Below, piece by piece: positions 8,331 to 16,672 of a stretch of DNA of 51,989 nucleotides. The stretch is from NCBI GenBank assembly GCA_045655865.1, contig JAZOQB010000058.1, positions 1-51,989 on the forward strand, read 5' to 3'. Within the stretch, counting starts at the first letter, position 1. Every line of letters begins with the position of its first letter. The notes beneath the pieces were generated by a model. That model made no database searches, was not told the DNA's origin, and saw nothing but the letters and a program-made list of their open reading frames with translations. Made by a program: the position numbers and the translations under genes. This DNA is from RGIG5579 sp045655865 (lineage in GTDB: Bacteria > Bacillota > Clostridia > Oscillospirales > SIG627).

Positions 8331-11300
8331 ATGGAACATATTGAATTCGATAAAATCAGAATCGGCCTGGCTTCTCCCGATGCCATCCGCAAATGGTCCT
8401 ATGGCGAGGTGAAAAAGCCGGAGACCATCAACTACCGCACATTAAAGCCCGAACGGGACGGCATGTTTTGCGAGCGTATTTTCGGTCCGACCAAGGACTG
8501 GGAATGCCACTGCGGCAAGTATAAGAAGGTCCGTTACGTAGGAAAGGTGTGCGAGAAGTGCGGCGTGGAGATCACCACCAGCAAGGTGCGCCGGGAGAGA
8601 ATGGGCCACATTGAATTGGCCGCTCCCGTATCTCACATTTGGTACTTCCGCGCCATCCCGTCCAAAATGGGTATCCTTTTGGACATCTCTCCCAGACTGC
8701 TTGAGAAAGTCCTGTATTTTGCTCAGTATATCGTTACCGATCCCGGCTCCACGCCTCTTGCCAAGCAGCAGCTTCTTACCGAGCAGGAGTACCGTGCCGC
8801 CAGAGAAAAGTACGAGAACGACTTTGAAGCCGGTATGGGTGCCGAGGCAGTGAAAAAGCTTTTGGAAGAGTTGGATCTGGAAACGCTTTCCGTGCAGCTG
8901 CGTGAAGAGATGGATTCTTCCAACGGACAGAAAAAACTGCGTCTGGCCAAAAGATTAGAGATCGTAGAGGACTTCCGTCTCTCCGGCAATAAGCCCGAGT
9001 GGATGGTTTTGGAAGTGCTTCCTGTACTTCCCCCTGAAATTCGTCCTTTGGTACAGCTGGACGGCGGGCGCTTTGCCACCTCCGATATTAACGATCTGTA
9101 CCGCCGGGTGATCAACCGCAACAACCGTCTCAAGAGACTGATGGAACTGCGGGCACCGGAGATCATTATTCGCAATGAGAAGAGAATGCTCCAGGAAGCT
9201 GTTGACGCTCTCATTGACAACGGTCGCCGCGGCAGACCCGTTACCGGTCCCAGCAACCGTCCTCTCAAGTCCCTTTCCGAAATGCTTCGCGGTAAGCAGG
9301 GAAGATTCCGTCAGAACCTGCTTGGTAAGCGCGTGGACTATTCCGGCCGTTCCGTTATCGTGGTAGGACCGGAGGTCAAGCACTATCAGTGCGGTGTGCC
9401 CAAGGAAATGGCAATCGAGCTCTTCAAGCCCTTTGTGATGAAGAGACTGGTAGAGACCGGAAAGGCCACCAACATCAAGGACGCCAAGAAAAAAGTGGAG
9501 CGTATGAGCCACGAGGTTTGGGACGCCCTGGAGTATGTGATCAAGGAACATCCCGTGCTTCTCAACCGAGCTCCTACCTTGCACCGTCTTTCCATCCAGG
9601 CGTTTGAACCCGTTCTGGTGGAGGGCCGCGCCATTAAACTGCATCCTCTGGTATGTACCGCGTTTAACGCAGACTTCGACGGAGACCAGATGCCGGTACA
9701 CGTACCCCTGTCTCCCGAGGCCCAGGCAGAAGCAAGATTCCTCATGCTTTCTGCCAACAACCTCTTAAAGCCTGTCAGCGGTAAAGCGGTTACCGTTCCT
9801 ACCCAGGATATGGTGCTGGGTTCCTACTGGCTCACCTACGTTCGAGAGCCGGAGGAAGGGGATACCACCGAGCGCCCGGATGAAGTAGGCGCCGGAAAGG
9901 TCTTCCGTGATTTTGACGAAGCCGTTATGGCTTATGAAAGCAAAAATCTGGGGATCCACGCGCCCATCAAGGTGCGCCAGACTCGCATTGTGGACGGCAA
10001 GGAAGTTTCCGGCTTAGTGGAGACTACCTACGGTCGCATGGTCTTCAACAACGTCATCCCCCAGAAGCTTCATTTTGTGGACCGTTCGGATCCTGCCAAT
10101 CTCTTCCGTCCCGAGATCGACTTTGTTGTCACCGTCAAGGAACTTGGCAAGATCATCGATAGGGCTATTAAGTACTGCGGACCCACAGAAACTGTGGAGA
10201 TGCTGGATAAGATCAAGTCTTTGGGCTATAAATATTCCACTCGCGCCGCCCTTACCGTTTCCGTATCGGATATGACCGTTCCTCCGGAAAAAAGTCAGAT
10301 CATCGCCGAGGCGGATAAGAAGGTGGACGAGGTCACTAAGCACTTCCGCCGCGGTTTGTTGACCGACGAGGAGAGATACCGCAGGGTCATCTCCATCTGG
10401 GAAGAATGCACCAAGGACGTGACCACCGCTCTCCAGAAGAATCTGAAAAAAGATAACCCCATCAACATGATGGCCGTATCCGGTGCCCGTGGTTCTATGA
10501 AGCAGATGCGTCAGCTGGCCGGTATGCGAGGCCTGATGGCTACCGCAACGGGCCGTACCGTGGAGCTTCCTATTAAGGCGAACTTCCGCGAAGGTCTGAA
10601 CGTTTTGGAATACTTCATCGCCGCCCGTGGATCCAGAAAGGGTCTTGCGGATATGGCACTTCGTACCGCCGACTCCGGATACCTCACCCGCCGCTTGGTT
10701 GACGTAGCTCAGGATGTGATTATCCGGGAAGAAGACTGCGGCAGCACCGAGGGTATTTGGGTCGAGGACATCATGGAAGGCAAGGAAATGATCGAAAAAC
10801 TTGCCGATCGGATCTTGGGTCGTTTTGCCGCTGCGGACGTTATTCATCCGGAGACCGGCGAAGTTTTGGCGGAAAGCGGCCGGATGATCAACGAATCCAT
10901 GGTGGAGGCGATCACCGCTGCCGGTATCAAGAGAGTATACGTCAGAAGCGTTCTCAACTGTAAGTGCCGCCACGGCGTTTGCGCTCATTGCTACGGTGCA
11001 GATCTTGCCACCGGCAAGAAGGTGAGCATCGGTGAGGCTGTTGGTATCATTGCGGCTCAGTCCATCGGTGAGCCCGGTACTCAGCTGACCATGAGAACCT
11101 TCCACACCGGCGGTATCGCCGGAGGAGACATCACTCAAGGTTTGCCCCGAGTGGAAGAACTCTTTGAAGCTCGTAGCCCCAAAAAGCCTGCCATCCTTGC
11201 TGATTTTGACGGTACGGTCAAGATCGACGATACGAAGAAGAACCGCCACGTGGTAATTACCGGTATCGACGGCGAGGAAAAGAGCTACCTGATCCCGTTT

Positions 11301-11894
11301 GGCTTCCGCATTATCGTCGAGGACGACCAGGCTGTGGTTCGCGGTCAGGCGCTCACCGAGGGTCTTCGCAAGCCTTCGGATATTATCCGCATTGACGGAA
11401 CCGACGCCGCCTACGAGTACATCGTTAAGGAGATTCAGAAGGTATACCGTCTCCAGGCAGTAGAGATCAACGATAAGCACGTAGAAGTCATCGCTCGCCA
11501 GATGACCCGCAAGGTTCGCGTGGAAAGCTCCGGCTCCACAGGACTGCTTCCGGGTTCTATGGTGGAAGTCAATGAATTCGAAGATGCCAATGCTGCAGTC
11601 CGTGCTCGCATGGAGGCAGGGGAAGCGTTGGTGGAGGCTACCGCCGCGCCGCTTCTCTTGGGTATCACCAAGGCTGCTCTGTCTACGGAATCCTTCCTGT
11701 CCGCCGCATCCTTCCAGGAGACCACCAAGGTTCTCACGGAAGCTGCCATCAAGGGAAAGGTAGATCCTCTCCTGGGATTGAAGGAAAACGTGATCATCGG
11801 AAAACTCATTCCTGCCGGTACCGGTATGGAAAAGTACCGCTCTGTTCAGATCCGCGATACGGAGAAAGACGGAGACGAGAGCATTTTCGGATAA
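8331..11894 (+). CDS. rpoC: DNA-directed RNA polymerase subunit beta prime
   Basis: RpoC holds the catalytic magnesium of RNA polymerase in NADFDGDQM, near residues 446-454. The N-terminal zinc site uses C59, C61, C74 and C77, and a second cysteine cluster (CKCRHGVCAHC) lies near residue 880. The trigger-loop region (SIGEPGTQLTMRTFHTGG) is intact. The length of 1187 residues matches Firmicutes RpoC without the large insertions seen in other phyla. It lies 14 bases after rpoB with AAAGGAGG before the ATG. No terminator follows it, so transcription probably continues into rpsL. Confidence 0.99.
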   Translation: MEHIEFDKIRIGLASPDAIRKWSYGEVKKPETINYRTLKPERDGMFCERIFGPTKDWECHCGKYKKVRYVGKVCEKCGVEITTSKVRRERMGHIELAAPVSHIWYFRAIPSKMGILLDISPRLLEKVLYFAQYIVTDPGSTPLAKQQLLTEQEYRAAREKYENDFEAGMGAEAVKKLLEELDLETLSVQLREEMDSSNGQKKLRLAKRLEIVEDFRLSGNKPEWMVLEVLPVLPPEIRPLVQLDGGRFATSDINDLYRRVINRNNRLKRLMELRAPEIIIRNEKRMLQEAVDALIDNGRRGRPVTGPSNRPLKSLSEMLRGKQGRFRQNLLGKRVDYSGRSVIVVGPEVKHYQCGVPKEMAIELFKPFVMKRLVETGKATNIKDAKKKVERMSHEVWDALEYVIKEHPVLLNRAPTLHRLSIQAFEPVLVEGRAIKLHPLVCTAFNADFDGDQMPVHVPLSPEAQAEARFLMLSANNLLKPVSGKAVTVPTQDMVLGSYWLTYVREPEEGDTTERPDEVGAGKVFRDFDEAVMAYESKNLGIHAPIKVRQTRIVDGKEVSGLVETTYGRMVFNNVIPQKLHFVDRSDPANLFRPEIDFVVTVKELGKIIDRAIKYCGPTETVEMLDKIKSLGYKYSTRAALTVSVSDMTVPPEKSQIIAEADKKVDEVTKHFRRGLLTDEERYRRVISIWEECTKDVTTALQKNLKKDNPINMMAVSGARGSMKQMRQLAGMRGLMATATGRTVELPIKANFREGLNVLEYFIAARGSRKGLADMALRTADSGYLTRRLVDVAQDVIIREEDCGSTEGIWVEDIMEGKEMIEKLADRILGRFAAADVIHPETGEVLAESGRMINESMVEAITAAGIKRVYVRSVLNCKCRHGVCAHCYGADLATGKKVSIGEAVGIIAAQSIGEPGTQLTMRTFHTGGIAGGDITQGLPRVEELFEARSPKKPAILADFDGTVKIDDTKKNRHVVITGIDGEEKSYLIPFGFRIIVEDDQAVVRGQALTEGLRKPSDIIRIDGTDAAYEYIVKEIQKVYRLQAVEINDKHVEVIARQMTRKVRVESSGSTGLLPGSMVEVNEFEDANAAVRARMEAGEALVEATAAPLLLGITKAALSTESFLSAASFQETTKVLTEAAIKGKVDPLLGLKENVIIGKLIPAGTGMEKYRSVQIRDTEKDGDESIFG

Positions 11895-11944
11895 TTAGAC
11901 GAGAAGTTACCAACTATTTTTAACAGAGGTTTCTACCGGGAATT

Positions 11945-12046
11945 GTGCAAAATGCCGAAATTCATTTTGCACTTCCCGCTGAGTGTTGCATTTTCTAAGG
12001 AAATGTGATAACATGAAACGAATATTGAGAAAGGAGGTGCAATATG
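11945..12046 (+). promoter_or_regulatory. Candidate two-state RNA switch in the rpsL leader
   Basis: GTGCAAAATG (11945-11954) and CATTTTGCAC (11963-11972) form a perfect 10-base-pair hairpin with an 8-base loop and no U-run. The left arm plus loop (11945-11964) matches the rpsL start region (12037-12056) at 18 of 20 bases. The right arm, extended to 11976, can therefore pair instead with 12033-12046, covering GGAGG and the ATG: 12 Watson-Crick pairs, one G-U and one mismatch. The two pairings exclude each other. No known leader family is recognised here. Confidence 0.5.
11952..12008 (+). CDS. Possible 18-residue leader peptide upstream of rpsL
   Basis: A short frame starts at the decoy ATG inside the leader hairpin. 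Its first residues, MPKF, mimic MPTF of S12 because the DNA is a near-copy of the rpsL start. It ends with TGA at 12006-12008, 24 bases before the rpsL Shine-Dalgarno. Its own ribosome binding site is weak: GAGG is some 20 bases upstream. If translated, ribosomes would open the hairpin. Expression is uncertain. Confidence 0.25.
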   Translation: MPKFILHFPLSVAFSKEM

Positions 12047-12463
12047 CCGACATTCAACCAATTGGTACGGTTTGGCCGTGAAAAGGTGACCTATAAGTCC
12101 AAGTCTCCCGCACTGCAGCAGGGTATCAACTCTTTGAAAAAAGAGACCGTTGACATTTCCTGCCCCCAGAAGCGTGGCGTCTGCACGAAGGTTTCCACCA
12201 AGACTCCCAAGAAGCCTAACTCCGCTCTTCGTAAGATTGCAAGAGTCCGGCTGACCAACGGTAACGAAGTGACCGCCTATATCCCCGGTATCGGTCATAA
12301 TCTGCAGGAGCACTCTGTAGTTATGATCCGTGGCGGTAGGGTCAAAGACCTTCCCGGTGTCCGTTACCATATCATCCGTGGAACGCTGGATACCCAGGGT
12401 GTAAACGGAAGAAACCAGGGTCGCTCCAAGTACGGGGCGAAGAGAGCCAAGGCTTCTAAGTAA
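12044..12463 (+). CDS. rpsL: 30S ribosomal protein S12
   Basis: S12 sits at the decoding centre of the small subunit. The 139-residue protein has the conserved TPKKPNSALRKIARV loop and GGRVKDLPGVRYH loop. The lysines tied to streptomycin resistance are wild type in both. The ATG follows AAAGGAGGTGCAAT, an almost perfect ribosome binding site that is also the target of the proposed leader pairing. It heads the str genes rpsL-rpsG-fusA-tuf and lies 149 bases after rpoC without a clear terminator between. Co-transcription with rpoBC is likely. Confidence 0.99.
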   Translation: MPTFNQLVRFGREKVTYKSKSPALQQGINSLKKETVDISCPQKRGVCTKVSTKTPKKPNSALRKIARVRLTNGNEVTAYIPGIGHNLQEHSVVMIRGGRVKDLPGVRYHIIRGTLDTQGVNGRNQGRSKYGAKRAKASK

Positions 12464-12612
12464 TTGGCTTTCAGGTTGTGCTTTGCATTTTGCATCATTC
12501 CTTGATATTTACCATTGATTGGAATCTGATGAAAAGAAAAGCACCAAACGGCGGAAAAGCCCGCCGGAGTACCGAAGATATCATTACATTATTATGAAGG
12601 AGGGAAGTTCTA
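12464..12612 (+). promoter_or_regulatory. rpsL-rpsG intercistronic region with GC hairpin
   Basis: The gap of 149 bases is long for this operon. It holds a hairpin CGGCGG-AAAAGC-CCGCCG (12549-12566) about 30 bases before the rpsG ribosome binding site, and the motif TTTGCATTTTGCATC near its start. In E. coli the equivalent gap binds S7 for feedback control. Whether this one does is inference. Confidence 0.35.
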
Positions 12613-13083
12613 GTGCCACGCAGAGGTCAGATTTCCAAAAGAGATGTTTTGCCAGATCCGATCTACGGTTCCAAGATGGTTACCAAGCTTGTGAACAATA
12701 TTATGAAGGATGGCAAGAAGGGCGTTGCGCAGAAGATCGTTTACGATGCCTTTGAGATTGTAAAGGAGAAAACCGGCAACGATCCTCTGGAAGCGTTCCA
12801 GAAGGCTTTGGAGAACATCATGCCCGCACTCGAGATCAAAGCAAGAAGGGTTGGCGGTGCTACCTATCAGGTACCCATTGACGTTCGTCCTGACAGACGG
12901 CAGACCTTGGGTCTCCGTTGGCTTATCACCTATTCCAGAGCGCGTAGCGAACGGAATATGTGCGAGAGACTTGCAAACGAGATCATTGACGCGACCAACA
13001 ATCTCGGCGGTGCCGTGAAAAAGCGGGACGATACACACAAGATGGCGGAAGCCAACAAGGCTTTTGCTCATTACAGATATTGA
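12613..13083 (+). CDS. rpsG: 30S ribosomal protein S7
   Basis: S7 nucleates assembly of the 30S head and contacts the exit-site tRNA. The 156-residue protein starts PRRGQISKRDVLPDP and contains the conserved RRVGGATYQVPIDVRPDRR RNA-binding segment, then RARSERNMCERLANEI. The start is GTG, seven bases after GAAGGAGGG. The order and length are those of bacterial S7, and the gene lies between rpsL and fusA as usual. Regulation may act through the long leader just upstream. Confidence 0.98.
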   Translation: MPRRGQISKRDVLPDPIYGSKMVTKLVNNIMKDGKKGVAQKIVYDAFEIVKEKTGNDPLEAFQKALENIMPALEIKARRVGGATYQVPIDVRPDRRQTLGLRWLITYSRARSERNMCERLANEIIDATNNLGGAVKKRDDTHKMAEANKAFAHYRY

Positions 13084-13151
13084 TCCCATCCCTTTGGCGG
13101 TATGATTCGCTAAAATTTGGGAAAAATTGAAAAAAAGAAACGGAGCAGACA

Positions 13152-15227
13152 ATGCCGAGAGAGTATCCATTAGAGAGAACCAGAAACATCGGTATCATGG
13201 CTCATATCGACGCCGGTAAGACCACCACCACTGAGCGTATCCTGTTTTATACCGGAAAAACTCATAAAGTCGGTGAGACTCATGACGGCGCAGCAACCAT
13301 GGACTGGATGGAGCAGGAGCAGGAGAGAGGAATTACCATTACCTCCGCCGCTACCACTTGTTTCTGGAGAAACAATCGAATCAACATTATCGACACCCCC
13401 GGCCACGTGGACTTCACCGTTGAGGTGGAACGGTCCTTGATGGTGCTTGACGGTGCAGTGGCTGTTTTCTGCGCCAAGGGTGGTGTGGAGCCCCAGTCTG
13501 AAACGGTATGGCGTCAGGCCACCAAGTACAATGTACCCAGACTGGCTTATGTCAACAAAATGGACATTGGCGGCGCTAACTTTTATCGAGTAGTGTCCCA
13601 GATCCATGAAAGATTGAAGGCAAACGCCGTGCCGATCCAGTTGCCCATCGGTTCCGAGGATGAATTCCGCGGACTTGTGGATCTGGTGAAAATGCGCGCC
13701 TTTATCTACACCAACAACGATGGAACCCAGATCCTGGAGGAGGACATTCCTGCCGACATGAAAGATAAGGCGGAGGAGTATCGCACCCAGCTTTTGGAGG
13801 CCATTGCGGAGAGCGATGACGCCCTGTTTGAGAAGTATCTGGAAGGGGAAGAGCTCACCGAAGAAGAGATCCACAAGGCCATTCGCTCTACTACCATCGC
13901 CGGGAATATGGTTCCCGTGCTCTGCGGTACCTCTTACCGCAACAAGGGAGTTCAGAAGCTTCTGGACGCCGTTGTAGAGTACCTGCCTTCTCCTCTGGAC
14001 ATCCCCCCCATCACCGGTACCAATCCTGATACTGATGAAGAGGAAGAGCGTCCTTCTGCGGAAGATGGTCCCTTTGCAGCTCTTGCCTTCAAGATCGCTA
14101 CCGACCCCTTTGTAGGCAGACTGTGCTTTGTTCGCGTGTATTCCGGCTCTATTGAGACCGGTTCTACCGTGTACAACTCCGTTAAGGGTAAGAGAGAGAG
14201 ATTGGGCCGTATCGTTTTGATGCACGCCAACCACAGAGAAGACGTGGATCGTATTTACGCAGGTGACATTGCCGCTGTAATCGGTGTCAAGTACACCACC
14301 ACCGGTGATACCCTGTGTGATGAAAAGAACCCTGTGGTTCTCCAGTCTATGGACTTCCCGGATCCTGTTATTCGGGTAGCCATTGAGCCCAAAACCAAGG
14401 CCGGACAGGAGAAGATCGGTATTGCTCTTCAGAAATTGGCAGAAGAGGATCCCACCTTTAAGGTGTCTACCGATGAGGAAACCGGGCAGACGATTATCGC
14501 CGGTATGGGTGAGTTGCACCTGGAAATCATCGTAGACCGCTTGCTCAGAGAGTTCCGTGTGGAAGCAAACGTTGGTAAGCCCCAGGTGGCCTACCGCGAG
14601 ACCATTCGCAAGGAAGCTACTGTGGACGTGAAATACGCCCGTCAGTCCGGTGGTAAGGGTCAGTATGCTCATGTTAAGATGACCATTGAGCCCAATGAGC
14701 CCGGCAAGGGATACGAGTTCATCAACAAAGTGGTGGGCGGTGCGATCCCCAAGGAATACCTTCCTGCAGTGGATGCCGGTATTCGCGGGGCTATGGAGAG
14801 TGGCGTTGTGGCTGGATACAACGTTGTGGACACCAAAGTTACGGTGTTTGACGGTTCCTACCACGAAGTAGACTCTTCCGAAATGGCCTTTAAGATCTGC
14901 GGTTCCATGGCTTTCAAGGAAGCAATGAGAAAAGCCGATCCTACCATTACCGAACCGATTATGAAGGTGGTCATCGTCACTCCCGACGAGTACATGGGAG
15001 ACGTTATCGGTAATATCAACCAGAGACGCGGAAGCGTTTTGGGTATGGAAGCCGTGGGCGGCGGCCAGCAGATCAACTGCGAGGTCCCCTTGGGAGAGAT
15101 GTTCGGTTATGCTACCGACCTTCGCTCCAAGACTCAGGGACGCGGTGTGTACACCATGGAGCCTGATCATTATGCCGAGGTTCCTGTGTCCATCCAGCAG
15201 CAGATCGCGAAAAAATCTGCCAATTAA
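13152..15227 (+). CDS. fusA: Elongation factor G
   Basis: EF-G is the GTPase that drives translocation of tRNA and mRNA through the ribosome. The 691-residue protein has the P-loop AHIDAGKTTTTERIL at residues 18-32, the switch II motif DTPGHVDF, and NKMD for guanine binding. The C-terminal part contains GMGELHLEI and ARQSGGKGQYAHV, typical of domains III-IV. Length and order match canonical EF-G rather than RF3 or TetM-type protection proteins. It is third in the str operon, 68 bases after rpsG, with GGAG before the ATG. Confidence 0.98.
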   Translation: MPREYPLERTRNIGIMAHIDAGKTTTTERILFYTGKTHKVGETHDGAATMDWMEQEQERGITITSAATTCFWRNNRINIIDTPGHVDFTVEVERSLMVLDGAVAVFCAKGGVEPQSETVWRQATKYNVPRLAYVNKMDIGGANFYRVVSQIHERLKANAVPIQLPIGSEDEFRGLVDLVKMRAFIYTNNDGTQILEEDIPADMKDKAEEYRTQLLEAIAESDDALFEKYLEGEELTEEEIHKAIRSTTIAGNMVPVLCGTSYRNKGVQKLLDAVVEYLPSPLDIPPITGTNPDTDEEEERPSAEDGPFAALAFKIATDPFVGRLCFVRVYSGSIETGSTVYNSVKGKRERLGRIVLMHANHREDVDRIYAGDIAAVIGVKYTTTGDTLCDEKNPVVLQSMDFPDPVIRVAIEPKTKAGQEKIGIALQKLAEEDPTFKVSTDEETGQTIIAGMGELHLEIIVDRLLREFRVEANVGKPQVAYRETIRKEATVDVKYARQSGGKGQYAHVKMTIEPNEPGKGYEFINKVVGGAIPKEYLPAVDAGIRGAMESGVVAGYNVVDTKVTVFDGSYHEVDSSEMAFKICGSMAFKEAMRKADPTITEPIMKVVIVTPDEYMGDVIGNINQRRGSVLGMEAVGGGQQINCEVPLGEMFGYATDLRSKTQGRGVYTMEPDHYAEVPVSIQQQIAKKSAN

Positions 15228-15267
15228 ACAAAAAAATAACCAAAAACAAATTTAGGAGGAAATTACA

Positions 15268-16470
15268 ATGGCAAAGGAAAAATTCGAAAGAACAAAACCC
15301 CATGTTAACATTGGTACTGTTGGTCACGTTGACCACGGTAAGACCACTCTTACCGCTGCGATCACCAAGGTTCTCTCTCTTGGTAATGCCAACATCGAAT
15401 TCCAGGCTTACGACCAGATCGACAACGCTCCCGAAGAAAGAGCCAGAGGTATCACGATCAACACCAGACACGTTGAGTACGAGACTGAGAATCGTCACTA
15501 CGCTCACGTGGACTGCCCCGGCCACGCTGACTACGTTAAGAACATGATCACCGGTGCTGCTCAGATGGACGGTGCGATCCTGGTAGTTGCTTCTACCGAC
15601 GGTCCTCTCCAGCAGACCCACGAGCACATTCTGCTTGCCCGTCAGGTAGGCGTGCCCGCTATCGTTGTCTTCATGAACAAGACCGATATGGTTGACGACG
15701 AAGAACTTCTGGAACTGGTAGAAATGGAAATCAGAGAACTGCTTTCCAAGCACGAGTTCCCCGGCGATGACATTCCTGTTATCCGCGGTTCTGCCAGAGA
15801 TGCTCTGGAATCTACCAACACCGACAGCAACGCTCCCGAGTACAAGTGCATCCACGAATTGATGGCTGCTGTTGACTCCTACATTCCCACTCCTGACCGT
15901 AAGGCTGACATGCCCTTCTTGATGCCTGTTGAGGACGTGTTCTCCATCACCGGACGTGGTACCGTTGCTACCGGCCGTGTTGAGAGAGGTCAGCTGAAGA
16001 TGAGTGACGAAATCGAAATCGTCGGTCTGAAGGAAACCAAGAAGAGCGTAGTTACCGGTATCGAAATGTTCCGTAAACTGCTCGACTATGCTGAAGCTGG
16101 TGATAACGTTGGTGTTCTGCTCCGCGGTATCGACAAGAAGGAGATCGAAAGAGGTCAGGTTCTTGCGAAGCCCGGCTCCATCAATCCTTACACCAAGTTC
16201 GTGGGTCAGGTTTACGTTTTGACCGAGAAGGAAGGCGGCCGTCATACTCCTTTCTTCAACAACTACAGACCTCAGTTCTATTTCAGAACCACTGACGTTA
16301 CCGGTGTTATCACCCTTCCCGCTGATGTGGAAATGTGCGCACCTGGCGACAACGTTGATATGACCGTTGAGCTGATTGCTCCTATCGCTATTGAAAAAGG
16401 TCTGCGTTTTGCTATCCGTGAGGGCGGCAGAACTGTTGGATCCGGCGTTGTTACCGAGATCATCGGCTAA
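15268..16470 (+). CDS. tuf: Elongation factor Tu
   Basis: EF-Tu delivers aminoacyl-tRNA to the ribosome as a GTP complex. The 400-residue protein has GHVDHGKTT (P-loop), DCPGHADYVKNMITGAAQMDGAILV (switch II) and NKTD. The C-terminal barrel contains GRTVGSGVVTEI at the very end. The ATG follows TAGGAGGAAATTACA. It is the last str gene. Only about 20 bases separate its stop from an FMN riboswitch aptamer, with no separate terminator or convincing promoter between. The switch terminator therefore probably ends the tuf transcript. Confidence 0.99.
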   Translation: MAKEKFERTKPHVNIGTVGHVDHGKTTLTAAITKVLSLGNANIEFQAYDQIDNAPEERARGITINTRHVEYETENRHYAHVDCPGHADYVKNMITGAAQMDGAILVVASTDGPLQQTHEHILLARQVGVPAIVVFMNKTDMVDDEELLELVEMEIRELLSKHEFPGDDIPVIRGSARDALESTNTDSNAPEYKCIHELMAAVDSYIPTPDRKADMPFLMPVEDVFSITGRGTVATGRVERGQLKMSDEIEIVGLKETKKSVVTGIEMFRKLLDYAEAGDNVGVLLRGIDKKEIERGQVLAKPGSINPYTKFVGQVYVLTEKEGGRHTPFFNNYRPQFYFRTTDVTGVITLPADVEMCAPGDNVDMTVELIAPIAIEKGLRFAIREGGRTVGSGVVTEIIG

Positions 16471-16488
16471 TCAACAATTCAAAATTAA

Positions 16489-16594
16489 ATCTTCAGGGGT
16501 TGGTGTGATTCCACACCGGTGGTAAAGTCCATGAGCCGAAAGGCTGAACAGGTGAAATTCCTGTACCGACGGTATAGTCCGGATGAGAGAAGAT
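16489..16594 (+). ncRNA. FMN riboswitch (RFN element)
   Basis: The aptamer is recognisable end to end: an outer stem ATCTTC/GAAGAT, then AGGGG, GATTCCACACCGGTGGT, AGTCC-ATGAGCC, GGTGAAATTCCTGTACCGACGGT and the diagnostic AGTCCGGATGAGAGAAGA. It binds flavin mononucleotide. Together with the terminator at 16623-16659 it should shut off ribU when FMN is plentiful. Confidence 0.96.
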
Positions 16595-16622
16595 AAATTT
16601 TTAGCGATTGCTATGCGCTTTG

Positions 16623-16659
16623 GCACCCCTGCATTTGTTTGCAGGGGTGCTGTTTTTTT
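16623..16659 (+). terminator. Expression-platform terminator of the FMN riboswitch
   Basis: An 11-base-pair stem, GCACCCCTGCA with TGCAGGGGTGC around a 6-base loop, is followed by TGTTTTTTT. It ends two bases before the ribU Shine-Dalgarno, so control is by transcription termination. Confidence 0.93.
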
Positions 16660-16672
16660 CGGAGGTATGAGC

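Noticed and set aside
11945..11972. rpoC terminator
   Set aside because: The hairpin is perfect but no U-run follows, so intrinsic termination is unlikely.
11986..12014. Separate rpsL promoter TTGCAT-17-TAACAT
   Set aside because: The -10 matches consensus at only four of six positions, and the leader structure upstream suggests transcription from rpoBC. It cannot be fully excluded.
12519..12755. Frame covering the rpsL-rpsG gap and the start of rpsG
   Set aside because: It overlaps rpsG in the wrong frame and has no ribosome binding site.
13170..15170. A 666-codon minus-strand frame opposite fusA, and similar long antisense frames opposite rplB-rpsC and rpoC
   Set aside because: Same cause: the strong codon bias of highly expressed genes leaves the opposite strand free of stops. 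No start signals or domains.
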